A stretch of 64,000 nucleotides of DNA from Posidonia oceanica. Its lineage: Eukaryota; Streptophyta; Magnoliopsida; Alismatales; Posidoniaceae. Made by a program: the position numbers and the translations under genes. The stretch covers positions 11,612,001 through 11,676,000 of the forward strand of contig JAZBRS010000054.1 in NCBI GenBank assembly GCA_037176725.1. The letters are read 5' to 3'. The notes beneath the pieces are model-generated. The model had not been told where the DNA came from, did no database searches, and saw nothing but the letters and a program-made list of their open reading frames with translations. Each line of letters starts with the position of its first letter. The first letter of the stretch is position 1. Below are positions 49,123 through 61,503 of this stretch, in pieces.

Positions 49123-49452
49123 CAAATGTTCCTCCTTCACGTGATCCTTGTAGCTGGTCTGTTTTCGTTAGTTTGATTCGTAGGAGTTGTGTCCTTTTAC
49201 CATCTTTTTGCATGTTGATCTTGTTCCAATGAACGTTGGGTTGGCACACCAACTTGCCAACATTCAATCGTTTGGAGGGTTCGATACACTTGAAACTGCT
49301 CGACAAAGATGGAAGAACTGTTAGACCTAAGAGAGAGAGAGAACAAGTAGTAAAAGGATGTCAACTATCTAATGGAGTCCTCTTCGATACTTAAGTTAAT
49401 CATTACACACAAATGAGGAGAAAATCAAGTTTTCCTAGGTGGATTACGAGAG
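49123..49452. other. Intergenic stretch
   Basis: No gene or bounded repeat recognised. A short GA repeat lies near 49330. Confidence 0.35.
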
Positions 49453-49455
49453 TAA

Positions 49456-50422
<967 letters not shown>

Positions 50423-50425
50423 TAA

Positions 50426-51560
50426 ATATGTATCTTTAGTTAGGAAAATCATGGTGTATTCATCGTCGAGTTAGGGATAGTGGGTTATATACACCCTCCT
50501 TGTAACTCAGTTCTCTTTGCGACGAGAGGACACTTCTTTGAAAATTTATAACATTTTTGCTTGTATACGTGGAGAAACACTCTGTCCCCTTGTCGAGCAA
50601 AAAAAAGAAAAAAAAACCTCTAACCTCTATTGGTGGCGGCCGCCAGAAAATCTTATGTAGAGACATCCCCCCATGCATTATTACCACATGGGAACTTGGG
50701 ACAGCTAGATTACAAGTGTAATAAAGGGGGACGTGAACCAACTAGAGACACTTCCATTTCCCAAGATAATATCGATCTTATGAGAAGATAATCTCATCAT
50801 CTAGATTTATCGCTCCAATTATCAAATGGCGACATCTGCTCATCCTCATGCATGATAAGAACGAGTTAGAATAATAAGAATAATTAGTACCCAAAAACAC
50901 AAGAGGAAGATTTTGAGTCAAAAGTAAAAACTCTAAATAAATAAAAAAAGTTTAATTAAGAACCTAATGGAAGTTATCAAACCACGATCAACTCATCTGA
51001 TTAATACCTCGTACGATTGTGTATGTATGGAAGAGCCAGAGACCGAAGACGAGGAGGCAGCGTGGGGGAACATGGGCTGCGTCACAACCGCCACCACGGT
51101 GGTGGACCCCACTCCTTCCCTCACGTGCCGTGACGTGTCCCGTTCTTCCCGCATGCACGATGCACGCTCTACTCCTCCACTCTCACCACGCTCTCGCTTT
51201 TTGAACTTGGTAAAGAAAAAAACAAACAAATGGTAACGATTAAGAGCTAATAATTTGTAATAAACTTCGTCCCAGTGTACCATACCACATCACCACTACC
51301 TCTGCTAGCCCCCTCGTTTCCAGCGCCAAAACGAAATCGAAAAGAGGAAAAAAAAAAAAAAAAAAAAAGTAAAAGAAAAGAGGAGAACAGAAGAGCCGAC
51401 AGAGAAGTCAAGGAGGGAAGAGAGAGAGAAAGAGAGAGACCCAAAAATATCCCGCCCCTTGCCTTTAAAGTTCCCACTTCCCAAACCACCCAACAACTTC
51501 CACTCTGCTTCTTCTCCTCCTCCTCTGTTTTTACTCTTTCCATCTTCCCCCGTTTCTTCG
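50426..51560. other. Upstream region of the gene at 51570
   Basis: AT-rich with a poly-A run (51350-51368), GA-rich sequence (51370-51440) and a pyrimidine-rich leader (51500-51560). These are typical features of a plant promoter and 5' UTR. No other gene is supported; the weak frame at 50967-51236 has no family signature. Confidence 0.35.
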
Positions 51561-51569
51561 AATCTCTAA

Positions 51570-53052
51570 ATGGAGAAGTGCAGTTCTGGTTTTGTTGGCG
51601 TTGGGGGATTCTGCAGGCCTCCTCCTCCTGCTGCTGCTGCTGCCACTCGTAGAATGATCCACTCCTCGGAGCTGGCATACATGGAGGACTTGGCCAGGAA
51701 GCTCGCTGCTTTTGGGCTGCTCGACCCCAACCACCATGCGCTGTCCATCAGCAAGAAGCAGTACTGCGCTTCACCACCTCCTATTCTTCCTCCTCCCGCT
51801 CTTGGTTTGTCCTCGCCATTCCAGGTCCGTGGTTTCTCTTTCTCTCTCTCTCATGTATATGCACATGTTTCTTTTCCCATTTTCTCTTTTATGGTTTCTT
51901 GAAGAACCGTGTTCTGGGTTTTTTCAGGTGTTTCGACCGGAGGAGGGGAAGGGGAGGTCCGTGGGGTGTCGCGAGGTGGAAGGGGCATTTGGGTTTTACG
52001 GAGGTGGGTATGGTAGGGTGGTGGTCGGTCGGAATGTTGGTGTCGAGCAGCATCCTGCGGGTGGCGGCGGCGGCGGCGGCAGTGGTGGAAGGTTGAGGCA
52101 TGCTTACCCTCTCGGTGTGGCCAAGCGCTTGCCGGTCATCTCTCAGGTGAGAAGAGGAGGTTGAAACTTGCAAAATGGAGAGGTTCTGCTGCTTTAGTTC
52201 GAAGAATTAGAAGTGGGCTTTGTTTTTTATTTTTTTGGTCAATTGTTTGCTTGCTGGCGTGCACAGTGGAAGTATGGGGTCACTTTTCCTATTCCTGGCA
52301 ACTGTTTGGTCTCCTGTTCCTCTGGTTCGAATCGTTTTTTTTCCCTCTGGTTCAAATCTTTTTCTACTCTAATTCTTTTCCTCTGCAGTTAATTTTTTTT
52401 TGTTTGCTCGTCACTTTGCTCCACTAAATCCAGACAAGAAATCTGAAGCTATTTGTGTAATGAAGACAAGAAGAGCGCATAATTAGATGGTATTCCTGAT
52501 TTTCTAACAATTTGTATGCTACCGATGGATGGATGTTTGCAGGTTGGTGGTGGTTGTTACGGTGGCCCTGCACCAAATTCCATCCCAAGGCGGCAAATCC
52601 CAGGCCATGCCCCTGTTCTTCCAACCAAATTTGTGGGCTCACGGAGAAGATGCAGTGGAACTGGAGTTTTCCTCCCTCGAGTTGTCAACCACGACGACAG
52701 TTTCAATCCAGGTGTGTTTCTCCTTCCAGTTTTCGTGTATTCTGCAGGTTCTGATGAAAACTCATTTATGTTTGCTTGTTTTGTCTTTCATTCTGGTGGG
52801 TCACTTCCATCTTCTTCTTCAGTTAAGCATAATGAATTTCCACAACGAACATTAGTTATCTTTATATCCTTGTTCCACTTCACTCACTTTGTAGGGATGA
52901 AGAGCAGAGGGTTTGATGTGCAGAGACTGCAGCAGGAGCAGCAGATGGAGCTGAGGGCAGTGGCAATGGGCAACCAGAAGGGAACGTCATATAGTGCTCA
53001 TGCCCATGCTCCTCCAGCTGAACTAGTTCTGCCACAGGAGTGGACTTACTGA
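51570..53052 (+). CDS. Conserved plant protein of unknown function, 4 exons
   Basis: Exons 51570-51824, 51928-52146, 52543-52711 and 52895-53052 encode 266 residues, with GT-AG introns (phases 0, 0, 1). The ATG is the first in the frame (MEKCSSGFVGVGGFC). Residues 29-68 form a likely amphipathic helix region (SELAYMEDLARKLAAFGLL). A Gly-rich linker with a run of eight Gly follows around residues 125-132, then HAYPLGVAKRLPVISQ. Exon 3 has a basic patch and GTGVFLPR. Exon 4 has a Gln-rich coiled stretch (DVQRLQQEQQMELRAVA) and ends LPQEWTY. I believe the GTGVFLPR and C-terminal PQEWTY blocks occur in a family of uncharacterised plant proteins, but I cannot name a function. No signal peptide or membrane segment; nuclear or cytosolic location is a guess. 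Confidence 0.8.
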
Positions 53053-53179
53053 CCACTTATCCACTGCCATCCCTTGTATGATGCTATAAACTATGTAAAG
53101 GCGTCCACATCTTTCGTCTCTCTCCAGCTCTAGTCTTGTCTTGGTGCTACTGCTGTGTGTCTTGTCATGGGGAAAGTCT

Positions 53180-53185
53180 AATAAA
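53180..53185 (+). terminator. Candidate polyadenylation signal
   Basis: AATAAA lies about 130 bases after the stop of the 266-residue gene, in T/G-rich sequence, a plausible distance for a plant 3' UTR. Confidence 0.45.
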
Positions 53186-53935
53186 TGCAATGTTGTGATA
53201 GGTAGGGTTCAGAAGGTGTAATAATGATTTGGGTTGTTTTCGACGCAGAGATAGATCATGTCAACATAAGTATTTCCTTTATTTTTTTTGTTTTGCGACT
53301 CTGCTGTGGTCTACCTTTTGTAATTGTGCTTTGCTCCTCTTGGAGTTGCCTCTGCTAAACTCTGCTGATTGTATCTTTCATGGCAGCAAGAAATAAATAG
53401 AAGCTATCGTTGTTAACTTAGGTCATGATAGTTCCTTACATCTACGATGAAATTGCTGCTAAGCATATTTCAATTCATGCAGAGGCTTCTTTGCATAGAT
53501 GAGATGCCAATCCAGGCGGAATATGAGAAGATGCATACGCAAGGTGTATCTAATCCTGTGCATTTTGTGGGCAGTGCTCTAGCATAACGTCTCCCTAGTC
53601 CCTTAAATAAATGATGATGGATTGCTGAAAGTTCAGGCTGTATATGGCCCATTGGAAAATCATAGCTTTGTATAAAATATGAAAAAATAAGTGGCATGGT
53701 ATCTAAACCTGTGTACTTTGTAGGGCAGCAAGCCCATTGCTTGCCTAAGCAACAGTGATTTGCATTCCTATACTAGCACTCGTATAAATACAGTATGTTG
53801 GATGGATGATGGCTCTCATAGGTTTACATACACAGAGGACAGCCTCCACCAATTCAATCAGCGTTCAAAAATCAAAATTAAGCGTCATAAGTTACCTTCG
53901 ACCACGTTGGACAATACGTTAATCAATAAACTGAA
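53186..53935. other. Convergent intergenic stretch
   Basis: Separates two genes ending towards each other. Two diverged copies of a phrase containing CCTGTGYAYTTTGTRGG occur at about 53555 and 53710. No gene recognised. Confidence 0.4.
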
Positions 53936-53940
53936 CCTGG

Positions 53941-56900
53941 TCAGTCATCTTCTGTCGTGGCTGACTGGCGTACAAATTGCCCTTTAATCCTCGGCCGTTG
54001 TTCAGCGAGTTTTTTCCTACTATGATACCTCACCTGCCAAAAAAATTGAAATCAAGCACGATTATTATCTTTATCCTTCCATTGTGCATGAACCATATCT
54101 TAGGGAACGGCAAAAAAGACCAGAGGATAGAACGCAGGGAAGGCTCACAACCAAGAATATAAATTGGGAAAACATCTGAAGGGTAAAAGAATACCAGTAC
54201 CTTCTTCTCAAAGCATCTATCTTTCCGTTTAAGTCGAAATTTGATTAGTGCAGCTTCCCGACGAACCTGATTCAGTTCTTTTCTCTCATGATTTTGCAGC
54301 CGATTTTCAATGTCATTTCCTAAGGCCATGCCTCTATTGACTGCTGCATCTGTTGTCCCATCAATGCCATTGCTCCCATTACCATTAAGATTATTACGAC
54401 AGCAAGCACAGTTCTTATTGGTTTGCTCTATGTCGGAGCACATGAAGGATCTCGTACCAAGTTCCGAACAACCATTAGTATTGTTATGACTACAGGCACA
54501 GCTCTTCTTGGTCTGCTCTGTATCGGTGTACATCAAGGATCTCTGACCAAGTTCTTCGTCATCCATTCTATCCTTCTGTCCTTCCAAGGGGGAAGCACGA
54601 GAGCCTTCTTTGCAGTGCTGCAGCATTTCAGATGGAAGATTGTAGACAAGATGGTGATTGAGATCAACAGGTTTTGATGCTTCTTCCTTCTCTGGTCCAT
54701 GTGAACCATGTGCCAAAAATGAGTCATGGTAGAAAACTGGTTGCATGTAAGTACCATAACCTGCACATAAGCTCTGGAATGGCATTCCTCTAACAGGAAA
54801 AGGATGTGATACAAGACCAGGCTGACAGGAAGGGAAAGTTAAGTTGCAATTGTTATCCTCTGTAGAAGTACGAGGCTCACATGCATCCTCCCCTGAAGGA
54901 CCTGTTGCAAAACGACCATCATCCTCATGATTGGTAGCAGTAGATGCCTGAAGGTTAGTGATACCTTCAGATTCATTTTCCGGTGCTGTTGTCAACCTCC
55001 ATGTAGGAGTCGGCACTTCTTCCTCACAGGCAATATGGTTACTCAATTGTGATTCAATTTTATCACCATGTGCTTTTGTTGTTATGGGTAACGTGGATGG
55101 AGAAGAATCAGATTTTTGATAAGTGAAATGTATGCCTGCACAATACCTGCCAGAATGCAACATAAGGAGAACATCATGAAATAATCAAAAAACATAAAAC
55201 GAAACCATCGAAATAAACACATGTTGCACTTCATTACAACAACAAATAATGGAAACTGCTGTGCAACTTCAACATGTTATAAACTGTAATAAGATAAAAA
55301 CAAAACTGTGTCAAACTCTTTTCTCGTTTAGTTTAAACAAATAAACAAGGTGCATATCAGGTGGTCATTTTTATCACTGCAAACAATCTTGGACGGTGTT
55401 TTACAGAATTTAAGTGAACTGAGGTGAAGAATGAAAAGGTAAACAATTCTGATAAAGTGATTGTTGCCTAAAGCTTGAATAATAACTAAATGAAAGTTTG
55501 GTTTGCAGCTGGCATGAGGATTTAAGAAATCCAAAATTATTTTCTTTTCATTTTCATTGTTATGTTGAATGGTTTGCTGGAAAAATGTGAAAAACAGATA
55601 TTGAGTATTCTATTTCATCTACCTAGGACTGCCAGAGGCAATCAAATTCCAAATTCTCTTTATAAATTTAAGACCATTTCATGCAAAAAGGAGTACTAAA
55701 ATATAGAATTCCGAGGAAAAAAGATACCATTAAGATGTTAAATAAAAATAAAGTACCTTTTTCACAAGCATTACGTTTCAGAGTTTAGTTTTGCCATTCG
55801 CCAGGAATTTTACCACCATTAAATAAAATAGGCAAGTTGCATAACACAGTCTAGCATTGTTTACCCGAAAGAAAGCTGTTAACGAGCAAGTACCTTGAGA
55901 ACGCAGATGCAGCAGAATGCTTTAAAATATGTCTTTCCTGAGAATCTTCTTTTGAAGAGACATTGAGATGTGGTCCTCTCAAGGAAAGCTCCCATGACAA
56001 CAATGCATCTGAAGTAGATCCAATTGTCCTGTGAAGGGATTTTATGGCTTCAAACTGATATTCCTCCCTGTGATTATCCTTTTCCATGACTGCATAACTG
56101 CATTCCCCATTGGCTACTGTTCCAATGGGATCAATTATCTGATTTGAAGTCTTAATTTGCAGATTTGAATCAAATGTTCCAGGTACCCTTGTATCATCAT
56201 TCAAATCCTCTTTATTATTAAGATTTGTTTCTGTGGCTTCAGCAACAAAATCCTGTTCCCCAAACTTCCGTTTTGAAATGGCTTCCTCTCTGATTTCCGC
56301 TATATCATCTGCAAAGTAGACAATTAAATGTCTCCATCTTGCAAGACAAATGCTTTTTCTGTGAGAAGTACCATGCATAAGACTTACTTCTTTCACCTCT
56401 AGAATTGTGCTTCATTGATTTAGTCTCCAAAAGCAACTTATGATTCTGCTCCCTCTCAAGTTTTGACTCCAATACTTTTGAAGAATTCATGTGTTCTGCA
56501 TCATTAGTCACTCTCGGTCTCGCTACACTTTGAATTTCTTGCTCTGGTTTGCTGCCTGAGCTCTGTACATCATAATGTAAAACATGGTCATCAGTTAAAA
56601 ATATGCAAATGATGGCCAGATTGAAGGAATATTTAAGCACTAAAAATTAAAAATCCACCAAATGTTGCTATTTTGATGAATCAAATGAGCATAATACAAC
56701 TTCTCCTATTTCACACACTGACACACATTAAACTAAAAGTAATTAATGGGTTATATTTTGCTACTCTCTATCTCTTGACAGACAACCGACAAAAGGCACT
56801 TGTTTATGCAACAAGCAGCAAAAATATTGTATGCTGGAAGTAAATCAACCTATAATATATGACAGACCCAGGATTGCACAAATTTAGCACAATCTCACCT

Positions 56901-58515
56901 GAGTATCACTTCCTTCGTCACACCATTCTTTATTCTTAGACATACTGCCAGCAACTGCACTAACATGATTACTTGCAGCATTATTGCCAGACATATCCCC
57001 TGATTTAATAGTGTTGTTATTGATGCTTTCTTGCCCTTGAGCACAGCTTGTTGACTGCATCAAGTGAAAGTTCAAAATTTCTCAGTTACTTGGCAATGGT
57101 TAAATAAAAATAAGCACTGATTTTTTAGAATGACTGATAAGAAAGTAGAAGAAAAGAACACCAAGCAAGAGAGGCAGGTGAAGAGCTATACACAATGTTT
57201 TCTCCAGACATGCTGCCATAGATTTCTCAGTTCATTCCTTCGAACTGGCTTTACTAAAAAATCTACAGCGCCCTTTAGCATGCATTTATATACAACACTA
57301 ACGGAATCATGAGATGACATCACTGTTGCAGAATGTAGGTACAATGTAAGAAAATTTTCAAGGAGATCACAACAATAATAAGTGAATTGCATGATCCTGC
57401 TTCAACTTACTGATAACAGGAATATTTTTGGATAACTCGGAACCCATTATCTTTGAGAGAAGACCAATGCCTGAAAGTGAAGGCATCTCCACTTCTGTTA
57501 GAACAAGATCAAACCTGTATTGTTTTTCTTCCAGTACTTCCCAGGCTTTGAGCCCGTCCGCAACTGCAGCAACTGCCAAAAACAAATTGGTTTTGTAAAA
57601 CAATTTGGATATGTACATGTGTATGTGTGTGTGTGTATTTCATATTTATTATTAAATCAGGCTAGCGCTCTCACATGCATTTTAGTGGCTAGTTGCCCAT
57701 CATTTTCAAAATTTTGGTTGAGATCCAACCAATCATGGTATTGAAACTTTGTATGGTAAGACGCTGCTATATGTTCCTTAGCTCAAGGAACTCTAGAAGC
57801 AAAAGGTTTAGCTAGACCATCATGTACCCTCATACAACAGCAGCCAATTCTAAGAAAACCAATAGCTTGCACACACTCCTTTACTGTTTTGATCAGCATC
57901 AAAATCTCCAACTAGTGGCATCATAACCTTCCCTATAATACACACGACTAATAAAAAACTTGCCAGGACCTTTTTATTTTTCTTTATCAGCAGTGTAATG
58001 TAAACCAGTAGGAATTTGTTCAATTTTCCCCATTTAACCAAAGAATCGTTTTTCAGCTCTTCAAAAACAGTCCAAGCACTGATTCCTAACAACATAAGAA
58101 ATCCACACAAAAAATGTTCCCAAGTCCTGCAACAAACCTACAACAACTCATGCTCCAAAGTCCCTCACCTCAACAACAGACCACAGATGCTAACACAAGC
58201 ACCACACGATTCAAACAGCAACCAACCAGAAACATCAAATCAACAATTCCAACGAAGCGGAGCAGAATCACACAAATTACCGTGGTAGTTGCACTTCCTG
58301 AGCAGCGCAGTAACGATATGCCTCGTGGAATCGTCATGCTCGACGAGCAACACCCGGAGCGATCTCCTCGGAAGAAACCGCTCCCACCGTATCATCTCCC
58401 TCTGCTGCTGCCGCTGATGTTCTCCTCCCTTGTTCCCATCCCCCGCCGCGCCACCGGCAGCGGAGGAAGGGAAGGGATCCGGTGGCCTCTCCCCACCCCT
58501 GACGCCGCCGTCCAT
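53941..58515 (-). CDS. PRR37: PRR7/PRR37-class pseudo-response regulator, 8 exons
   Basis: Exons 58515-58281, 57572-57411, 57322-57192, 57054-56899, 56562-56388, 56308-55894, 55146-54201 and 54033-53941 join in frame to 770 residues. The pseudo-receiver domain (about 45-170) begins [20 protein letters not shown]. The phospho-acceptor aspartate is replaced by glutamate (E105 in [10 protein letters not shown]), while D61, D62 and K157 are kept; this is the hallmark of PRRs. An EAR-like WELSLRG lies at 392-398 and a conserved SAFSRY after it. The CCT domain (about 719-763) is split by the last intron, [20 protein letters not shown] then [20 protein letters not shown]. In this family the nuclear protein represses morning clock genes, and in cereals it delays long-day flowering. 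Length matches rice PRR73/PRR37; which paralogue this is cannot be decided by eye. An internal duplication lies at residues 623-683. It seems intact. Confidence 0.9.
54372..54554 (-). repeat. In-frame tandem duplication within the PRR gene
   Basis: Residues 623-652 ([20 protein letters not shown]...) and 653-683 ([20 protein letters not shown]...) are two copies of a 30-residue unit ending in an Asn-rich stretch. Both keep the frame. The unit lies in the variable region before the CCT domain. Confidence 0.8.
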
Positions 58516-58663
58516 TACCACGCCGGCGGTGGAGGAGAGGGAGGGAGGAGAAGGAGAGGGGAGGAGGAGTAAGGATCTGGTGGTGGTGGAGGAGGAGGAA
58601 TGGGAAGTGGAGTGGAGAAGAGGAGAAACGGCAGGAGTAGCAGCCACCGACTGGGATGAAAGA

Positions 58664-58672
58664 AAAATATCT
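58664..58672 (+). promoter_or_regulatory. Evening element 1
   Basis: Exact AAAATATCT, 149 bases upstream of the PRR start codon, possibly within the leader. This is the binding word of CCA1/LHY/RVE-type MYB factors. Confidence 0.6.
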
Positions 58673-58815
58673 TTTCCACGTCTGCCACGTCAGTACGGAT
58701 GAAAAATCCTCTCCACAAACCTTTTCCTTCTTCTTTGCGCATCAACCCCTTTGGTTTCTCTCCTATGCCATATCGGTCCAAAAAACCTTTCCTGTGGTGT
58801 GACGGTGGCCGCTGT

Positions 58816-58821
58816 CACGTG
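58816..58821. promoter_or_regulatory. G-box 1
   Basis: CACGTG within TGTCACGTGTG, 301 bases upstream of the PRR start. Binding word of bHLH (PIF-type) and bZIP (HY5-type) factors. Confidence 0.5.
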
Positions 58822-59054
58822 TGTGAAAGAGGTAAAATAGTCGACCAATAGATGAGCACGTAATGATTGAAATTGTGTTAACGGGTAGATGTTTTTGAGT
58901 GAAATGTCTAATTTGATATTTATCAACGGGCTTATTTGCATGTTCCATTTCTTGTATTCCCAAACGCGTGGTGTCTTATATACAATATGCTAAAAGGTTA
59001 GGGTCCTTAGGGACGTTATTCCGTTTTTGGAGAGTGCCGGAGCATTCAGGGGCC

Positions 59055-59060
59055 CACGTG
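59055..59060. promoter_or_regulatory. G-box 2
   Basis: CACGTG within GCCCACGTGGCCG, 540 bases upstream of the PRR start. Confidence 0.5.
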
Positions 59061-59163
59061 GCCGAGTCCCCTCCAGTGGCTCACGAAAAAACTCCCTATT
59101 CTCCCAGTGGGAGACCAATGGATGGAGGGATGGAGATGCAGCACCTTCTCCTCTTCCGAAACA

Positions 59164-59172
59164 AGATATTTT
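59164..59172 (-). promoter_or_regulatory. Evening element 2
   Basis: AGATATTTT on the plus strand, so AAAATATCT read in the gene's own direction; 649 bases upstream of the PRR start. Confidence 0.5.
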
Positions 59173-59435
59173 AGATTTCTAGGGGGTCGTCCTCCACCTA
59201 CTCTTCCCTTTTTAGCCCCAAACCGGGTTGGTCAGGAAGAACAAAATCCAGAACGACACCAAAAAAACAAAAAAAAAAACCGTTGCCGTGTGCGGTGCTC
59301 CTCCGCACCACGTTAGCCGATCCTGGACCGCACAGCCCGTGGGACAGAAGGACAGACAACGGGTCGTTCGGTTCCGATGCTCTTTTTGTTTTTGTTTCGC
59401 CGGGACGGCGTGGGGCCGGTCGCGTCTTGGGAGGC

Positions 59436-59451
59436 CACGTGGAGATATTTT
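59436..59451 (-). promoter_or_regulatory. Fused G-box and evening element 3
   Basis: CACGTG (59436-59441) is followed after one base by AGATATTTT (59443-59451), the reverse complement of the evening element. The pair lies about 0.92 kb upstream of the PRR start. Confidence 0.5.
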
Positions 59452-60258
59452 CTGCGAATTATGCGGTGGTGGGAAAAAGGAGGGGCTGAGGGGTAATGGG
59501 GAAAAATGTCACGGGTCATGGACTCATGGTGGTGCTGGATTTTGACTAGGCGTGTTTGGGATGTCACACTGATTTTTTTAGTAATTTGCTTCCCTTGGGT
59601 GGTGAGTTGTCTTCGGTTGCGATTGAAAATTTTTTTCTCATGTAGTTTATTGATAAAAATTAATTTTTTATTAAATTATATTATTTATAGTTTTTATATA
59701 GATAAAGAAAAATTCATTTGGATTGTATATTCAATAAATATTTATGAGTTAATCAAATGACTATATTACCTTCATCATTGTCGTCGACCGTCAACCGTCT
59801 ATCGCCCCATCGACGTCGTCTGCCGCCAGTTACAGCCACCGCCGCTGTCGACCACCACCGCCGTCTGCCATCTGCCATCGTCGTAGTTGGCCGTCGTCGT
59901 CGCTGTCACCATCGCTGCCATTGCCCGCCACCACCCGCCGTCTGCCATCGCCGCTGCCAGCCACCACCGCTGCTGTTGTCACCATCTACCGCTGTTGCCC
60001 ACTACCGTCGTTCACCGCCGTCACTGTTCGTTGCCGCCTGCCGCTGCTGCCCGCCACTACCACCACCGCCACCTGCCGCTGCTAATCGCCGCCTGCCGCC
60101 GTCGCTTGCCCGCCGCTGTTGTCTTAGGTTCATGTTGTAATTAAAATCAACTTCTGAAGATATCATTGGAAAAGCTATAACTAATATTTATAACTTTTCA
60201 AAAAGTTAACACCCATTAGCTTTTCCAAAAGCTATCTCAATAGTTTAAAATGAACTAA

Positions 60259-61379
60259 TGTAGCGTTTGATAAGATTATTTTCTATAGTTTATTGAAAAT
60301 AATCATTTGTGAAGAAAAAGCTTAACCAAACACATAAAAAACCGCCATCTTATTTAAAAACGTTAGCTTTTTTGTTATGTGTAAAATACATAAAAAACAC
60401 TGGAAAAAAAAAACTATGGGAGATAGCTTTTAAAAAAACGTTAGAATCTTTTATCATTTGTTTCCTATATTGTCCTCATTGAAAATATAATATTATACAG
60501 GAATTCTTCTTCTTCCCAACCAATCTTCTTCGTCCTATTTTTCTACAATAGCTACACCGGCGGCATCCCACGATGTTTTGCACCATCACGAGGCAGAACT
60601 TGTCCTCCAGCCTTGCCATCGCGATCTGGAGGAGCGTGTTTGCCCTGTGGAGCGCCTCCCCGTCCAGCCCATCGCCCTCCCCCTGCTCCGTCAGGTCCAG
60701 GATCTCGTCCACGGCCGTGAGGTACTCCACGGCCTCCGCGAAGCACACCTCCTTGATCAACTCGGACTCCTCGAAAACACAATCGCAGAGCTGCTTCTCA
60801 TCAAAGAGAATCACCCGGACAACAACCTTATCCAACATCCTGTCGACCCGGAGCACCGAGAGGCACTCGTTGAGAAAATACCTCCTCACACTGTTGTAGA
60901 CCTGATAACACTCCTTCTCGTAACTCGAACGCAGCATCCTCTCCGCAATCGCCTTCAAGTCTCCTATCGCCTCCTGTCGGACCAGATCCACACTCAGAAC
61001 CTCCGACAAGCTCCCGCCCCGGGACCTCGAGACCCTGCCCATAGTGCCGCCGTCCTACCTGATGACACCACCATTGGCCATGTTCTTGGAGGTGCCGTCG
61101 CTGCCATCGGAGAAGTCCTCTTCCTTGTGTGAGGTTTCTAGGGTTAGGGTTGGGGGAGGGAGAGAGCAGAAGGGGCAAAGGGTTGTTTGGCCATGGGGAG
61201 AAGGGAATGGAAAGGGAAGTATAGGGTAATTTGGTCGTTTTAGATAAAAATAAGTGTTTATCTTTCAATGTAACCAAACATGATTCTTCATCTATCCTAT
61301 AAGCTATTTACAGCAAAAAAAAACATAAGCTAGCTTTTTAAAAAACGTTAGAAACAAAAAATCGTTACCAAACGTTACT
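60259..61379. mobile_element. Nested Harbinger-like element with a captured EXO70 fragment
   Basis: Ends TGTAGCGTTTGATAA and, reverse-complemented, AGTAACGTTTGGTAA. Flanked by TAA at 60256-60258 and 61380-61382. Copy 1 has the uninterrupted site with a single TAA (GAACTAAAAAGC near 6225-6240), which fixes both boundaries and shows the TAA was duplicated on insertion. AT-rich arms of 0.2 kb enclose a GC-rich coding fragment. No transposase. Confidence 0.8.
60476..61130 (-). pseudogene. Captured, rearranged EXO70 (exocyst subunit) fragment
   Basis: An open frame of 188 codons (61042-60476) begins MGRVSRSRGGSLSEVLSVDL. Residues about 16-75 (AIGDLKAIAERMLRSSYEKE, YNSVRRYFLNECLSVLRVDR) match the middle of plant EXO70. 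After a short deletion comes KVVVRVILFDEKQLCDCVF and ELIKEVCFAEA, which follow in EXO70. The next part, AVEYLTAVDEILDLTEQ then ALHRANTLLQIAMARLEDKF, resembles the N-terminal region, so the order is scrambled. Upstream of the ATG the same frame shows EEDFSDGSD then a stop. The last 30 codons are AT-rich element sequence. EXO70 tethers secretory vesicles; this fragment should not. Confidence 0.7.
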
Positions 61380-61503
61380 TAAAAAGCTACAGCCAGTTTT
61401 TTTGAAAAAGTTCGATAAACTGGTTCATTTAGAAATACTTATTAGACAATAAACGTTTAACGTAATAAACTAGTGTAAAAAAATATTTTCAAACACTACC
61501 TTC

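Larger units (their letters stand above)
59615..61500. mobile_element. Harbinger-like element, copy 2, interrupted by a nested element
   Basis: The same family as 5625-6350. The left end GGTTGCGATTGAAAAT and the reverse complement of the right end, GGTAGTGTTTGAAAAT, match at 13 of 16 positions. A TTC direct repeat flanks it (59612-59614 and 61501-61503). The CCG-rich core is at about 59780-60125. The right half is split by a 1121-bp insertion (60259-61379). Without the insertion it would be about 760 bp, close to copy 1. Confidence 0.7.

Noticed and set aside
50967..51236. Possible small gene upstream of 51570
   Set aside because: 89 codons without family signature, in promoter-like DNA; nothing supports translation.
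58516..58647. N-terminal extension of the PRR first exon
   Set aside because: It has no ATG (the frame opens at GTG) and is Ser/Pro low complexity; the ATG at 58515 gives the expected PRR length.
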